This document shows positions 44,446 to 53,595 of a DNA stretch of 64,000 nucleotides, piece after piece. How positions within the stretch are numbered: position 1 is the stretch's first letter; each line of letters opens with the position of its first letter. Source of the stretch: Pyrinomonas sp040289685 (GTDB lineage Bacteria; Acidobacteriota; Blastocatellia; Pyrinomonadales; Pyrinomonadaceae). The notes beneath the pieces were generated by a model that saw only the letters and a list, made by a program, of their open reading frames with translations, made no database searches and was not told the origin of the DNA. A program made the position numbers and the translations under genes. The stretch lies in contig NZ_PSLQ01000005.1 in assembly GCF_040289685.1 (NCBI RefSeq), positions 22,436-86,435 on the forward strand, written 5' to 3'.

Positions 44446-45114
44446 TCAGTTTTTCTCGTCCCCTCTTCCATGTATCTTTTGGCATAAGATCGCTTTCAAC
44501 CTTTTGATCCCAGCGCGCATGCGCGTTTTGATCGTGCCGAGCGGCGTGCCTGTGCGCGATGCGATCTCCGATTGCGATAGTCCGTGAAAGTAAGCGAGCA
44601 GAATCACTTCGCGCTGTTCGCGGGGGATTTCAGCGAGCGCGCGATGGATCAATTCGCTCTCTTCCGAACGGATCGCATCGTCGGCGATGTCGTATGTCTC
44701 CTCCCAGTTTGCACGACTCGCTTCCGTCTCTTTACGGTCGCGCGAGCCGCGAGCACGCACCCGATCAATGGCTCGACTGCGCGCGATCGTCACCAACCAA
44801 GTGAAAGGACGTCCACGCGATTCGTCGAACCGACAGGCCTCTTGCCAAACTTGCACGAAAACGTCTTGCAGAACGTCCTCGGCTTCCAACCTGTCATTTA
44901 ATATACGGAGCAGGAGGCCGAATAGGGTTGGTCCATGGCGGTCATAGAGAGCAGCTAACGCTTGTTCGTCGCCTTGAGCGATGGCGCGAACGAGTTCGAC
45001 GTCGGACTCGTTTTTGAATCGTGGTTCTACCACCTCACCAGTTCGACGCGAAAAGAGACGCTTTTCGCGCAAGCTTATGGCCCACAACTCTTCAGAGCTT
45101 CGAGAGTATAACAC
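44446..45114 (-). CDS. ECF RNA polymerase sigma factor, SigK-like
   Basis: 222 residues with sigma-70 regions 2 (DVLQDVFVQVWQEA, RSRAIDRVR) and 4 (REVILLAYFHGLSQSEIASR, GTIKTRMRAGIKRL). Directs polymerase to a small set of promoters. The first 30 residues are non-homologous; a GTG near 45026 is an alternative start. Divergent from the ferritin-like gene, and upstream of its anti-sigma gene. Confidence 0.92.
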   Translation of the reverse strand: MLYSRSSEELWAISLREKRLFSRRTGEVVEPRFKNESDVELVRAIAQGDEQALAALYDRHGPTLFGLLLRILNDRLEAEDVLQDVFVQVWQEACRFDESRGRPFTWLVTIARSRAIDRVRARGSRDRKETEASRANWEETYDIADDAIRSEESELIHRALAEIPREQREVILLAYFHGLSQSEIASRTGTPLGTIKTRMRAGIKRLKAILCQKIHGRGDEKN

Positions 45115-45411
45115 AGCCTTCGGTTGTTTCGCAGCGATGCCTTTCGGTATGCGCTCGGTCGAGCTTCGACCACATCGATTCTTCGCGGAAACGGTGGACG
45201 CGGCTCTTGTCGGTGTGCGGAGCGTGCGATCCTTTGAAATTCAAGCCGCTGGGGTAAATCCGATCGACTGCTGGCATTCGTACATATATTCAGAAAAAGA
45301 ATAATGTGGGCGAACACGGCTTGCCCACCAAACAGACTGAAGCTGCGATCACCACCGTCGCGCACGAAGGCCGACCTTTGTCTTCATGCGCTTGAAAGGA
45401 GGGAGTATTTT
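45115..45411. promoter_or_regulatory. Divergent promoter region, sigma factor / ferritin-like gene
   Basis: About 300 bases with no gene. Its right part is AT-rich (around 45280-45305). It must carry the promoters of the sigma gene and of the ferritin-like gene and may be autoregulated; no box can be assigned by eye. Confidence 0.4.
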
Positions 45412-46296
45412 ATGTCCGATCTTTTGGAGAAGATTCGTCAAAGCCGCGCGACTCGTCGCCGGTTCATGAAACAAGCGGGAGTAGCTGGGCTCGGCGTTCT
45501 GGGCGCAACTCACCTCGGAGAGGTGGATTTACTAGCGCAGAGCGGCGAACTCAACGACGTCAAAATCCTCAATTTCGCTCTCAACTTGGAGTACCTCGAA
45601 GCCGAATTCTACCTTCGCGCCGCTTTCGGTCGTGGCTTGAGCGACAGCGACGTAACGGGCACAGGCAGGCTCGGTCCCGTAATCGGCGGGCGTCAAGTGC
45701 CTTTCGCGACGGAGAGCATACGCGAGTACGCTGAAGAGATCGCCGCCGACGAAGAAGCTCACGTCCGCTTCTTGCGCGCCGGTTTGGGCAACGTCGCGGT
45801 GGCGCGTCCGACCATCGATCTACAAGATAGCTTCACCAAGGCGGCGCGGGCCGCGGGCCTCATCGGTCCAACCGAAACCTTCGACCCATACGCCAACGAG
45901 AACAACTTCTTGCTCGCTGCCTACATTTTCGAGGACGTCGGCGTCACGGCGTATAAAGGGGCTGCGCGTTTTCTGTCAAACAAAGACTTTCTGGAAGCCG
46001 CTGCCGGCATCCTCGCGGTGGAAGCTTACCATGCGAGCAACATTCGCACGGTGCTCTACGCACGCGGGTTCTTCGACGCTGCGCAGCGCATCTCGGACTT
46101 GCGCGATGCGGCCGACGGTCCGGCTGATCTCGATCAGGGCATCGTGATGAACGGCAAGGCTAACATCGTCCCGGCAGATGCCAACGGCATCGCTTTCAGC
46201 CGCACGCCGACGCAAGTTCTCAGCATCGTCTATCTCGGGGGTCGGTCGGCTGGTTTTGGTTTCTTCCCGAACCGTCTTAACGGTGCCATCCGATAG
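45412..46296 (+). CDS. Exported ferritin-like domain protein
   Basis: 294 residues. A twin-arginine-like signal (ATRRRFMKQAGVAGLGVLGA) suggests Tat export. The body is the ferritin-like domain seen in PF13668: VKILNFALNLEYLEAEFYLRA with two Glu on helix one, and AYEEIAADEEAHVRFLR-like text on helix two, spaced for a di-iron site. Family members are often stress- or desiccation-related. AAAGGAGGGAGT is the ribosome binding site. Precedes a PEP-CTERM gene by 36 bases and may be co-transcribed with it. Confidence 0.88.
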   Translation: MSDLLEKIRQSRATRRRFMKQAGVAGLGVLGATHLGEVDLLAQSGELNDVKILNFALNLEYLEAEFYLRAAFGRGLSDSDVTGTGRLGPVIGGRQVPFATESIREYAEEIAADEEAHVRFLRAGLGNVAVARPTIDLQDSFTKAARAAGLIGPTETFDPYANENNFLLAAYIFEDVGVTAYKGAARFLSNKDFLEAAAGILAVEAYHASNIRTVLYARGFFDAAQRISDLRDAADGPADLDQGIVMNGKANIVPADANGIAFSRTPTQVLSIVYLGGRSAGFGFFPNRLNGAIR

Positions 46297-46332
46297 GCGA
46301 AGAAAATTCTCGATCAAGGAGGAGAATAGACC

Positions 46333-46899
46333 ATGCGTTTCAAGATGGCGTTTGCCGCTCTGTTGATCCTCAGCGCTTTGAGCTTGGCACAGGCCGCAAC
46401 TTTTACGTTCACAGGCAACACTTTCACCAACTCCGACGGACGTTTCAATCGTCCGGAAGAGAGCGGGACCATGCTTTCGCCCCTGGGGACGAGCGTGCCT
46501 TACAAAGCCTTCGCCTTTTCGGTGTCGGCGCCGGGATCGTACTCGTTCGTCTTGCAATCGCTCGAACCAGTCAACTACGATCCGTTTTTGGTCCTTTATG
46601 TTACCTCCTTCAACCCCTCAAGCCCTCTGACCAATTTCGTCGTCGCCAATGACGATCTCATGGGCGATACGACCCGCTCCGGCTTCACGCGCACGTTGTC
46701 AACCGGAATGAACTACATTCTGGTCGTCACGGGCAAGAACGGTGGGCCGGGCATACCGTTTGAAGATTCCGGTGCCTTCACGGCGACCATTGATGGGCCG
46801 GGAGCTGTCGTGCCCGTTCCCGAACCGGCCACAATGGTCCTGCTAGGCACCGGTTTGGCTGGCATCGGTGCCGCTTTGAGGCGTCGTCGGCGCAAGTAG
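46333..46899 (+). CDS. PEP-CTERM sorting domain protein
   Basis: 188 residues: signal peptide (ends near SLAQAA), a pre-peptidase-like beta-sandwich containing many Thr/Ser, and a C-terminal PEP-CTERM tripartite tag: VPVPEPATMVLL, hydrophobic helix, RRRRRK. Exosortase cleaves such proteins at the membrane and passes them to the surface or exopolysaccharide. No exosortase is in the window. AAGGAGGAG ribosome binding site. Confidence 0.92.
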   Translation: MRFKMAFAALLILSALSLAQAATFTFTGNTFTNSDGRFNRPEESGTMLSPLGTSVPYKAFAFSVSAPGSYSFVLQSLEPVNYDPFLVLYVTSFNPSSPLTNFVVANDDLMGDTTRSGFTRTLSTGMNYILVVTGKNGGPGIPFEDSGAFTATIDGPGAVVPVPEPATMVLLGTGLAGIGAALRRRRRK

Positions 46900-47122
46900 A
46901 CAAGGCGGCCCGCACTGCGGAATGGCCGAGCGTTTCATTTTGTCAGGAGCGTTTTTCGGTTGGCAAGCGCTTGTGCGACAGCTAGACGCTTGAGCCATTC
47001 CGCCCTTTTGATCTTGTTGACGGCAGTGGTCTGCCATCCTCTTTGAATCAATTGTGATCTGGAATGCGCTTTCAAGGACCTGAGCAGACGAGATCACTTG
47101 CAGGATACGGAGGCAATTGAAG
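46900..47122. other. Intergenic, 10-bp inverted repeat
   Basis: GCGGAATGGC (46917-46926) is inverted at 46993-47002, with a 66-base loop. Otherwise nothing; it should contain the promoter of the next gene. Confidence 0.4.
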
Positions 47123-47998
47123 ATGATCCACACACGATGGGGGCTGCTAGCACTGATCGCCCTTTTACTCTGCCTTGTCGGCGCGACGCGACGAGCCGAA
47201 GCTGAACCTCTCGTCGCGTTGACCTCGGCCAACACGTTAGTCACTTTCGATAGCGCCGCGCCCGGCACGATCACCAACACGGCGGCCATCACCGGCTTAG
47301 TGTCAGGTGAGACCTTGATCGGGATCGATCGGCGTCCGGCCAACGGTCAACTCTATGGCATCACCAACCAAGGAAGAATCTACATCTTGAATCCTCTGAC
47401 CGGCGTCGCCGTCTTTCAGTCGCAGACGACGACGACGCCCGTCGGAAGCTCTTTCGGCGTTGACTTCAATCCGGTTCCCGACCGACTGCGAGTAGTCAGC
47501 GACGCCGATCAAAACTTGCGGATCAACGTCGATACGGGCGCGACCATCGTTGATGGTACGCTCAATCCGGGCAATCCGAACGTCGTCGCCGCCGCCTACA
47601 CGAACAATTTCGCTGGAGCGACGACTACCACTCTTTACGTGATCGATTCATCTACGGATCAACTCTTCATCCAAAACCCGCCCAACAATGGGACGCTCAA
47701 CCTCGTCGGTTCGCTCGGCATTGATGCCGAAAGCATCGCTGGGTTCGACATATCAGGGTTGACCGGGATCGCTTACGCTGCGCTCACGCCGCGCGGCGCG
47801 ACTTTTTCTTCGCTATACCAGATCAATCTGGCCACCGGAGCGGCCACGCTCATCGGCCAAATCGGCAACGGATTGCTCGTTACGGGGCTGGCGGCTCCCG
47901 TTGGCCAGCCCATACCGGAACCGGCCACGCTCTTGTTGCTCGGCACGGGAATGGCCGGAACGGGAATGTGGGCGCGTCGCCGTCGCAAGAACCGATAA
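47123..47998 (+). CDS. DUF4394 protein with PEP-CTERM tag
   Basis: 291 residues: signal peptide, DUF4394 domain (LVALTSANTLVTFD near the start, and DFNPVPDRLRVVSD), probably a beta-propeller-like repeat structure, and a C-terminal PEP-CTERM tag (IPEPATLLLLGTGMAG and RRRRKNR). Likely surface-attached by the same sorting system as the previous PEP-CTERM gene. The ATG at 47123 has GGAGG nine bases upstream; the TTG at 47117 is rejected. Confidence 0.9.
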   Translation: MIHTRWGLLALIALLLCLVGATRRAEAEPLVALTSANTLVTFDSAAPGTITNTAAITGLVSGETLIGIDRRPANGQLYGITNQGRIYILNPLTGVAVFQSQTTTTPVGSSFGVDFNPVPDRLRVVSDADQNLRINVDTGATIVDGTLNPGNPNVVAAAYTNNFAGATTTTLYVIDSSTDQLFIQNPPNNGTLNLVGSLGIDAESIAGFDISGLTGIAYAALTPRGATFSSLYQINLATGAATLIGQIGNGLLVTGLAAPVGQPIPEPATLLLLGTGMAGTGMWARRRRKNR

Positions 47999-48035
47999 AT
48001 TCCAGCACCGTGTGGGGCCGATCCACACACCTCAA

Positions 48036-48070
48036 AGCTAGCTCGTCCTTCGGACGGGCTAGCTCTTTTT
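48036..48070 (+). terminator. Rho-independent terminator after the DUF4394 gene
   Basis: A 13-bp stem (48036-48048 with 48052-48064, one G-U) with a three-base loop and a TTTTT run at 48066-48070. Confidence 0.92.
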
Positions 48071-48126
48071 GATTATCGGCTTGCGCGTCGGGCGTTAACA
48101 GCGGCGGGCGAAGCGATCAAAGCGCG

Positions 48127-48234
48127 CGAAAGCCTTCGAGCTGCGCTGTGCTGTGTAAGCGTAAAGCGCTCGCTTTTGTTTATGAACTGCTCGAAACGCC
48201 TTTGAGCTGCATGGCGTTTTGTGAGCGCAAGCGT
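48127..48234. repeat. Imperfect direct repeat, 65-bp period
   Basis: Two diverged copies of about 42 bases begin at 48127 and 48192; both share CGAAA, GCCTT, GAGCTGC and an AAGCG end. They occupy the 385-base gap 48071-48454 that otherwise shows nothing. Confidence 0.5.
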
Positions 48235-48454
48235 TTATCACCGCTTCCAAGATCGCTGGATCGGCGCAAGAGTCCTGCCGAGACCGAGATCAAAATCCCT
48301 TCGTCCGCTAACGGATAACAACCTCGATCGAATTGACCCGCTCCAGCGGAGCGGTTTCGATGCTCTCGTTCCCTAGCAAACGGCAACCCCTCCTTCCGAA
48401 CCGAACGCCGCTCTTCGTTTGTCGGTTTGACGGCGCGAAGCTAAACTGGGACCA

Positions 48455-49657
48455 ATGCGCATCGGAGAGGAAATAGAGGTTGAAATCGAAAGGATCGTTC
48501 CGGGCGGATGGGGACTCGCTCACGCGCATGGCGCAACGATCATGGTTGCGCTGGCGGCACCGAAAGACCGCGCGCGCGTCAGAATTGAGCGCGTCTCTTC
48601 GCGCGTTCAGTTCGCTTCCATCGCTCGACTGATCGAGCCTTCGCCTGCGAGGGTTGCGCCGCGCTGCCCGTTCTTCGGGCGCTGCGGTGGGTGCGACTTT
48701 CAGCAGTTGGACTACAACGCGCAACTGGCCGCCAAGGTCGAGATCGTGCGCGATTGTTTGCGCCGCATCGCGCGCTTGGAGTCAGATCCTTTGAGTGTTG
48801 TGCCGTCGCCAGCGCAGTGGGGCTACAGGTCGCGAGCCGAATGGCAGTTGAATCGGGAGTTTGGAAGAATTGGCTACTTCATGCGCGGATCGCACGAAGT
48901 GGTCGAGATCAAGGAATGTCCCGTGCTCGCGCCGCCTTTGATGAAGGCATTGGTGGCGCTAGGCGAGCGCGACCGTTTCGGTCGCTTGCCGCCTTCGGTA
49001 CGGTCGGTTCACGCGCTCGCTGGAGATGACGGCAGCATCTCGCTTGCTCCCTCGTCGGTGGGAGAGCTTGTGCCCGAATGGGGGGCACAACCGCGCGCGG
49101 TGCAGCGTACGGTGAACGGCATGACCTATCGCCTTGACGCCGAATGCTTCTTTCAAGTCAATGAGCACGTCTTGACTCCACTCATCCGAGCGGCAACCGA
49201 TGGCGCAGGTGGCGATCTTGCGCTCGATCTATACAGCGGGGTTGGGTTGTTCACGTTGCCGCTGGCAAAGCGCGCTGCGCGCGTTGTTGCTGTGGAAGAG
49301 AATCCATCCGCTTGTCGCTTTGCGCGCGTGAACGCGCAGCGCGCCGATGCCGTCAACATCGAAGTGCGGTGCGCGTCCGTGTTGGATTGGTTACGCGCAG
49401 CGGAAATCGCCGGGCCGGTCGATTTCGTCTTGCTCGATCCGCCACGCGCCGGATTGGAGAACGAAACGGTTGCGCGCGTGTTGCAGCTCGCTCCGGCACG
49501 CATCTCTTACGTCGGATGTGATCCGGCGGCCATGGCGCGAGACGTACGCAAGATCGTCGAGCAGGGGTACGCTCTTCAGGCCATCTCGCTCTTCGATATG
49601 TTCCCGCAAACTCATCACATCGAGACGGTTGTGCAGTTGGTGCGTAAACGGAGATAG
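48455..49657 (+). CDS. rlmD: 23S rRNA (uracil-C5)-methyltransferase
   Basis: 400 residues. TRAM domain at the N-terminus (GWGLAHAHGATIMV), then Fe-S cysteines 71, 77 and 80 (CPFFGRCGGC) with a fourth near 154, and the methyltransferase with SAM motif LDLYSGVGLFTLPLA, VLLDPPRAG and the nucleophile Cys in SYVGCDPAAMARD. RlmD methylates U1939-type uridines; family members RlmC and TrmA are related alternatives. Co-oriented with deoB, 15 bases downstream. Confidence 0.92.
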   Translation: MRIGEEIEVEIERIVPGGWGLAHAHGATIMVALAAPKDRARVRIERVSSRVQFASIARLIEPSPARVAPRCPFFGRCGGCDFQQLDYNAQLAAKVEIVRDCLRRIARLESDPLSVVPSPAQWGYRSRAEWQLNREFGRIGYFMRGSHEVVEIKECPVLAPPLMKALVALGERDRFGRLPPSVRSVHALAGDDGSISLAPSSVGELVPEWGAQPRAVQRTVNGMTYRLDAECFFQVNEHVLTPLIRAATDGAGGDLALDLYSGVGLFTLPLAKRAARVVAVEENPSACRFARVNAQRADAVNIEVRCASVLDWLRAAEIAGPVDFVLLDPPRAGLENETVARVLQLAPARISYVGCDPAAMARDVRKIVEQGYALQAISLFDMFPQTHHIETVVQLVRKRR

Positions 49658-49672
49658 TTCTTTCAGGAGAAG

Positions 49673-50860
49673 ATGATGAGAGCAAGAGGACCTTTCGAGC
49701 GCGTCGTCTTGATCGTTCTTGACAGCGTCGGCATCGGTGCGATGCCGGACGCCGACGAGTGGGGCGATCAAGGGGCAGACACTTTGGGACACATCGCCGA
49801 GCAACGCGGGCTTCGCTTACCGAACATGCAGCGCTTGGGACTCGGCAACATCCGTCCACTGCGTGGCATCGGACCAGTGGACCAGCCGGCGGGCTGTTAT
49901 GGGCGATGTGCGCTTCTTTCCAACGGCAAGGATACAACGACGGGCCATTGGGAGATCGCCGGCATCATTCTAGAGCGTCCCTTCCCGACCTACCCGCAAG
50001 GTTTTCCGCCAGCGATCATCGAACGGTTCATCGCCGAGACGGGCGTGCCGGGCGTGCTCGGCAACGTGCCCGCTTCCGGAACGGAGATCATCGCTGAACT
50101 CGGCGAAGAACACATGCGGACCGGCAAACCGATCGTTTATACGTCGGCTGATTCAGTTTTTCAAGTCGCGGCACATGAAGAGGTGATCCCCGTTGAACGC
50201 CTCTACGCGATGTGCGCGAAAGCGCGGGCCATCTTGCGCGGAGAGCATGAGGTCGGGCGCGTCATCGCTCGTCCTTTCGTCGGCGCGCCCGGAAACTTCC
50301 GTCGCACGGAGCGGCGCCGAGATTTCGCCGTGCCTCCGCCGCGCGAGAACCTGCTCGTCACGTTGGCCGATGCTGATCTGGATGTCGTTTCGGTCGGCAA
50401 GATCGCTTCGATCTTCGATTACGTCGGCGTCACGCGATCGCTTCCGTCCAAAGATAACGCCCAAGGAATCGATCAGACCATCGCCGCGCTTAAAGAGCCG
50501 ACGCGCGGACTGATCTTCACTAACCTGGTCGATTTCGATATGCTCTACGGTCACCGCCGCGATGTCGAAGGTTACGGACGCGCGCTTGAGTATTTCGACG
50601 AGCGACTGCCGGAGATCGAAGCGGCGCTCAAGGAGGACGATCTATTGATCCTCGCCGCCGATCACGGCAACGATCCGGCTTTTCGCGGCACGGATCATAC
50701 GCGCGAGTTCACGCCATTGCTCGTGGTCGGCAAGCGCACGCGACGCGGCGTCGATCTCGGCACGCGCCGTTCGCTCGCCGACATCGGTCAAACGATCGCC
50801 GACAATTTCGGCTTGAGGCTGAAGGCGGGCGAAAGCTTTCTTCCCAAGATTGCTGCTTAA
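49673..50860 (+). CDS. deoB: Phosphopentomutase
   Basis: 395 residues. VLIVLDSVGIGAMPDADEWG and GADTLGH give the metal site, SNGKDTTTGHWEIAG the phosphorylated Thr, GHRRDVEGYGRALE and ADHGNDP further metal ligands. Interconverts ribose 1- and 5-phosphate in nucleoside salvage. Preceded by a ribosome binding site CAGGAGAAG and probably transcribed with rlmD. Confidence 0.95.
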   Translation: MMRARGPFERVVLIVLDSVGIGAMPDADEWGDQGADTLGHIAEQRGLRLPNMQRLGLGNIRPLRGIGPVDQPAGCYGRCALLSNGKDTTTGHWEIAGIILERPFPTYPQGFPPAIIERFIAETGVPGVLGNVPASGTEIIAELGEEHMRTGKPIVYTSADSVFQVAAHEEVIPVERLYAMCAKARAILRGEHEVGRVIARPFVGAPGNFRRTERRRDFAVPPPRENLLVTLADADLDVVSVGKIASIFDYVGVTRSLPSKDNAQGIDQTIAALKEPTRGLIFTNLVDFDMLYGHRRDVEGYGRALEYFDERLPEIEAALKEDDLLILAADHGNDPAFRGTDHTREFTPLLVVGKRTRRGVDLGTRRSLADIGQTIADNFGLRLKAGESFLPKIAA

Positions 50861-51263
50861 AGTTCAACTATGTGAGGCGGATAGGGGAGCGAGTAGCGGC
50901 CCCGATTCCGCCTTCGTCCGTACCGGTTCGGATCTAGACCGTTCTGCAATTTGTGGGCACGCTGTCGTGTAACAGCGTGCCCCGGTTGCTTTCCGTTTTA
51001 TCCACTGGCCTTGCGCAGAGGCAACCTCCGATGTCCACCTCTCGTGATTTCCCGCCGCGCCTGGCAACACGCTCGTGGCAAGGGCGCTGCTTTTTGGACT
51101 ACGGGGCCGCACCTTTATGTGAACAGGATAACCGACTTGTCTAGCGTCTGTTTCGAAGCCTCGCAGTTTTCAACCCTCGGCTGCGCGAACGCCCAACCTC
51201 GATGGCCGAGCCTTAGACTTTGACCATCGCGCTTTCAAAACGCGATGCTAATCGGTCAGCAAC
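50861..51263. other. Intergenic with terminator hairpin at 50955-50982
   Basis: About 400 bases without a gene. An 11-bp perfect stem (50955-50965 with 50972-50982) and a T-rich tail is a likely terminator for deoB. The remainder, 50983-51263, shows nothing. Confidence 0.55.
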
Positions 51264-52091
51264 TCATCTTTTTTGGCAACGCGGGCAGAAGTAGGTGGAA
51301 CGCCCGGCCTGCGCTGCCCTTTTGATCAGTGCTCCGCAAACGAAACACCTTTCGCCCTCGCGTCCATACACGCGCCACCGGCCCTCGTACGCTCCGCCGT
51401 AGTAGCTGCCGTCGATATTGGTTGGATCGACGTTGAGCGTCGAGCCATACGCGATCGATTCGGCGAGCACTTCGAGAATGGCGCAATGAAGGCGCGACAC
51501 GCGGCGCGGCGATACCCGTGCCGCTTTGATGAACGGGTTGATGCGCGCGAGAAACATCGCTTCCGCCGCGTAGATGTTGCCTAAGCCGACAACTTTCGAT
51601 TGATCGAGCAGCGTCTCTTTGAGCGTGCGTTGCGACCGGGCGAGCGTCGTTCGCAAATACTCCGCTGAAAAATCTTCGGAGAAGGGTTCAGGCGCCAGCT
51701 TCTGAAACTCCTGCGCGAGCTGGTCGGCTGCGACGAGCTTCATCATTCCGAAGTGGCGCTGGTCGGAGAAGATGAACCGTCTCCCATCATCCATCTCGAA
51801 GATAGCGTGTGTGAACTTCGGCAGGGGGCGATCTGGCGGAAGGATCAGGAGGCGACCGGACATTCGCAGATGGACCAGCAGCGCGAAGCCGTTATCGAGT
51901 TCGATGATGATGTATTTGCCGCGGCGGCGCACGTCAACGACGCTCACCCCGCGGCATCTTTCAGCGAAGCGTTCCGGCGTCGAATCTGGAAGAAGGCGCG
52001 GGCGCAGAATGGTCGCGCAGGTCCAGCTTCGACCTACGATGAACTCCCTCAACGCTTGTGCGACGAGTTCGACTTCTGGTAGCTCGGGCAT
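51264..52091 (-). CDS. mutM: Formamidopyrimidine-DNA glycosylase
   Basis: 275 residues. The mature N-terminus P-E-L-P-E-V-E supplies catalytic Pro 1 and Glu 2; helix-two-turns-helix region in KVVGLGNIYAAEAMF; C-terminal zinc finger C-x2-C...C-x2-C (CFVCG and CPRCQ). Removes oxidised purines. Start at 52091 chosen because the catalytic Pro must be residue 2. Follows the phosphohexomutase gene by 46 bases. Confidence 0.95.
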   Translation of the reverse strand: MPELPEVELVAQALREFIVGRSWTCATILRPRLLPDSTPERFAERCRGVSVVDVRRRGKYIIIELDNGFALLVHLRMSGRLLILPPDRPLPKFTHAIFEMDDGRRFIFSDQRHFGMMKLVAADQLAQEFQKLAPEPFSEDFSAEYLRTTLARSQRTLKETLLDQSKVVGLGNIYAAEAMFLARINPFIKAARVSPRRVSRLHCAILEVLAESIAYGSTLNVDPTNIDGSYYGGAYEGRWRVYGREGERCFVCGALIKRAAQAGRSTYFCPRCQKR

Positions 52092-52137
52092 AGCTGAGCG
52101 CAGCGCTCGCGTGTTCCGCGTTTGGATGCGGCATGAG

Positions 52138-53595
52138 TTAAGCTTTGACGGCGCGCGGCCCCTGCGCGATGGCGCAGCCTTCGTCGAGCAGTGCATTCAT
52201 CTTTTCGATCGAGGTCGCTTCGGCATATATGCGCAGCACCGGTTCCGTCCCGGATTGTCGGAAGAGAAGCCACGATTCGTCATCGAAGATGAGCTTCGTC
52301 CCATCCATTGTAGAGATCGAAGCCACCTTGTAGCCGGCGATTTCTGTCGGCGTCTTCTCAGCGAGTTCAGCGACCAGCGCCTTGCCGCGCGAAACTTCCA
52401 TGTGTAGATCGCGGCGTCCGAAGTAGAACTCGCCGAACTCGCGGTGCAGATCGCGTACCATCTCTGAAGGCGGCTTGCCAGCGGTCGCGATCGCTTCGAG
52501 AAAGAGGAGCGAGTTCAGAATGCCATCGCGTTCAGGGATATGCCCTTTGACGCCAATGCCGCCTGATTCCTCTGCGCCGAGCAATATGTCTTCGCGCAAC
52601 ATCAGATCAGCGATGTACTTAAACCCGATAGGCGTGTCGTATAGTTTGAGGCCATGAGCGTCGGCAATGCGCTTCAGAAGGACGGACTGCGAGAAGGTGC
52701 GGACGACTCCGCCCGTCATACGGCGATGGCGCGCCAAGTGCAAAAGGACCAGCGGCACGACCTCGTGCATGGTCATCGTCTGGCCCAGTTCGTTGACGGC
52801 GCCGACGCGATCGGCGTCGCCGTCGGTGGCCAGTCCGACGAGCGCGCCGGTTTGTGTGACGCGCTCTTTGAGCGGGCCGAGATTTTGATCGATTGGTTCG
52901 GGGTTGACGCCACCGAACAGCGGATCGCGATTCGGACGGATCGTTTCGACTTCGAGCGCGCCGCCGCGCAGGAAGCTCTCAACCCAACGCGCGCCCGTGC
53001 CATGCATCGGATCGACGATGACGCGCGCGCGCAAGGCTCGCAGTCGGTCCAGATCAACGTAGCTTTCGACTTGCACGCGATAGTTGGCGACGGCTTGCGC
53101 TAGCTCTTCTTGCCCGTGTGGGCGATGCTCTTCACGCTGCGGTTCGTGGCGATCGACGAGCGCTTCCACCGCCGAAGTCACCTCCGGCGTCGCGCTCCCG
53201 CCCCACGGGGCTTTGATCTTGAAGCCGTTGAACTCTGGCGGATTATGCGAAGCGGTGATGACCACGCCGCCGTGTGCGCGACGATCGCGCACGGTCCATG
53301 AGATGACGGGCGTCGGCATGTCTTGCTCGAAGAGCAACGCATCGATTCGGTTGCCAGAGAGAACTTCCGCCGTCAGGAGGGCGAAATGCTCTGACAAGAA
53401 GCGCCGGTCGTAACCGACGATGACGCGCGGCTCGGGACTGGTCGGCAGCTCTTCGTTGCGCGTTTGTTCGAGCAGGTAGTCGGCGTATGCTTGGGCGACG
53501 CGCGCGACGTTGGCGAAGGTGAAGTCGCCGGCGATCACGGCGCGCCAGCCATCCGTTCCGAAACGGATCGTTGCGCGTTCTGTTCTGCTGCTCAC
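52138..53595 (-). CDS. Alpha-D-phosphohexomutase (PGM/PMM)
   Basis: 485 residues with the four family blocks: ITASHNPPEFNG (phospho-Ser), GDADRVGAV (metal Asp), GAEESGGIG (sugar binding), and FRQSGTEPVLRIY (phosphate). Interconverts hexose 6- and 1-phosphates, feeding the adjacent nucleotidyltransferase. Its GTG start overlaps the previous stop as GTGA, so translation is coupled. Could be PGM, PMM or PGM/PMM. Confidence 0.93.
   Translation of the reverse strand: MSSRTERATIRFGTDGWRAVIAGDFTFANVARVAQAYADYLLEQTRNEELPTSPEPRVIVGYDRRFLSEHFALLTAEVLSGNRIDALLFEQDMPTPVISWTVRDRRAHGGVVITASHNPPEFNGFKIKAPWGGSATPEVTSAVEALVDRHEPQREEHRPHGQEELAQAVANYRVQVESYVDLDRLRALRARVIVDPMHGTGARWVESFLRGGALEVETIRPNRDPLFGGVNPEPIDQNLGPLKERVTQTGALVGLATDGDADRVGAVNELGQTMTMHEVVPLVLLHLARHRRMTGGVVRTFSQSVLLKRIADAHGLKLYDTPIGFKYIADLMLREDILLGAEESGGIGVKGHIPERDGILNSLLFLEAIATAGKPPSEMVRDLHREFGEFYFGRRDLHMEVSRGKALVAELAEKTPTEIAGYKVASISTMDGTKLIFDDESWLLFRQSGTEPVLRIYAEATSIEKMNALLDEGCAIAQGPRAVKA

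Noticed and set aside
50951..51223. 90-residue frame after deoB
   Set aside because: Overlaps a terminator hairpin, Cys/Arg-rich, no homology.
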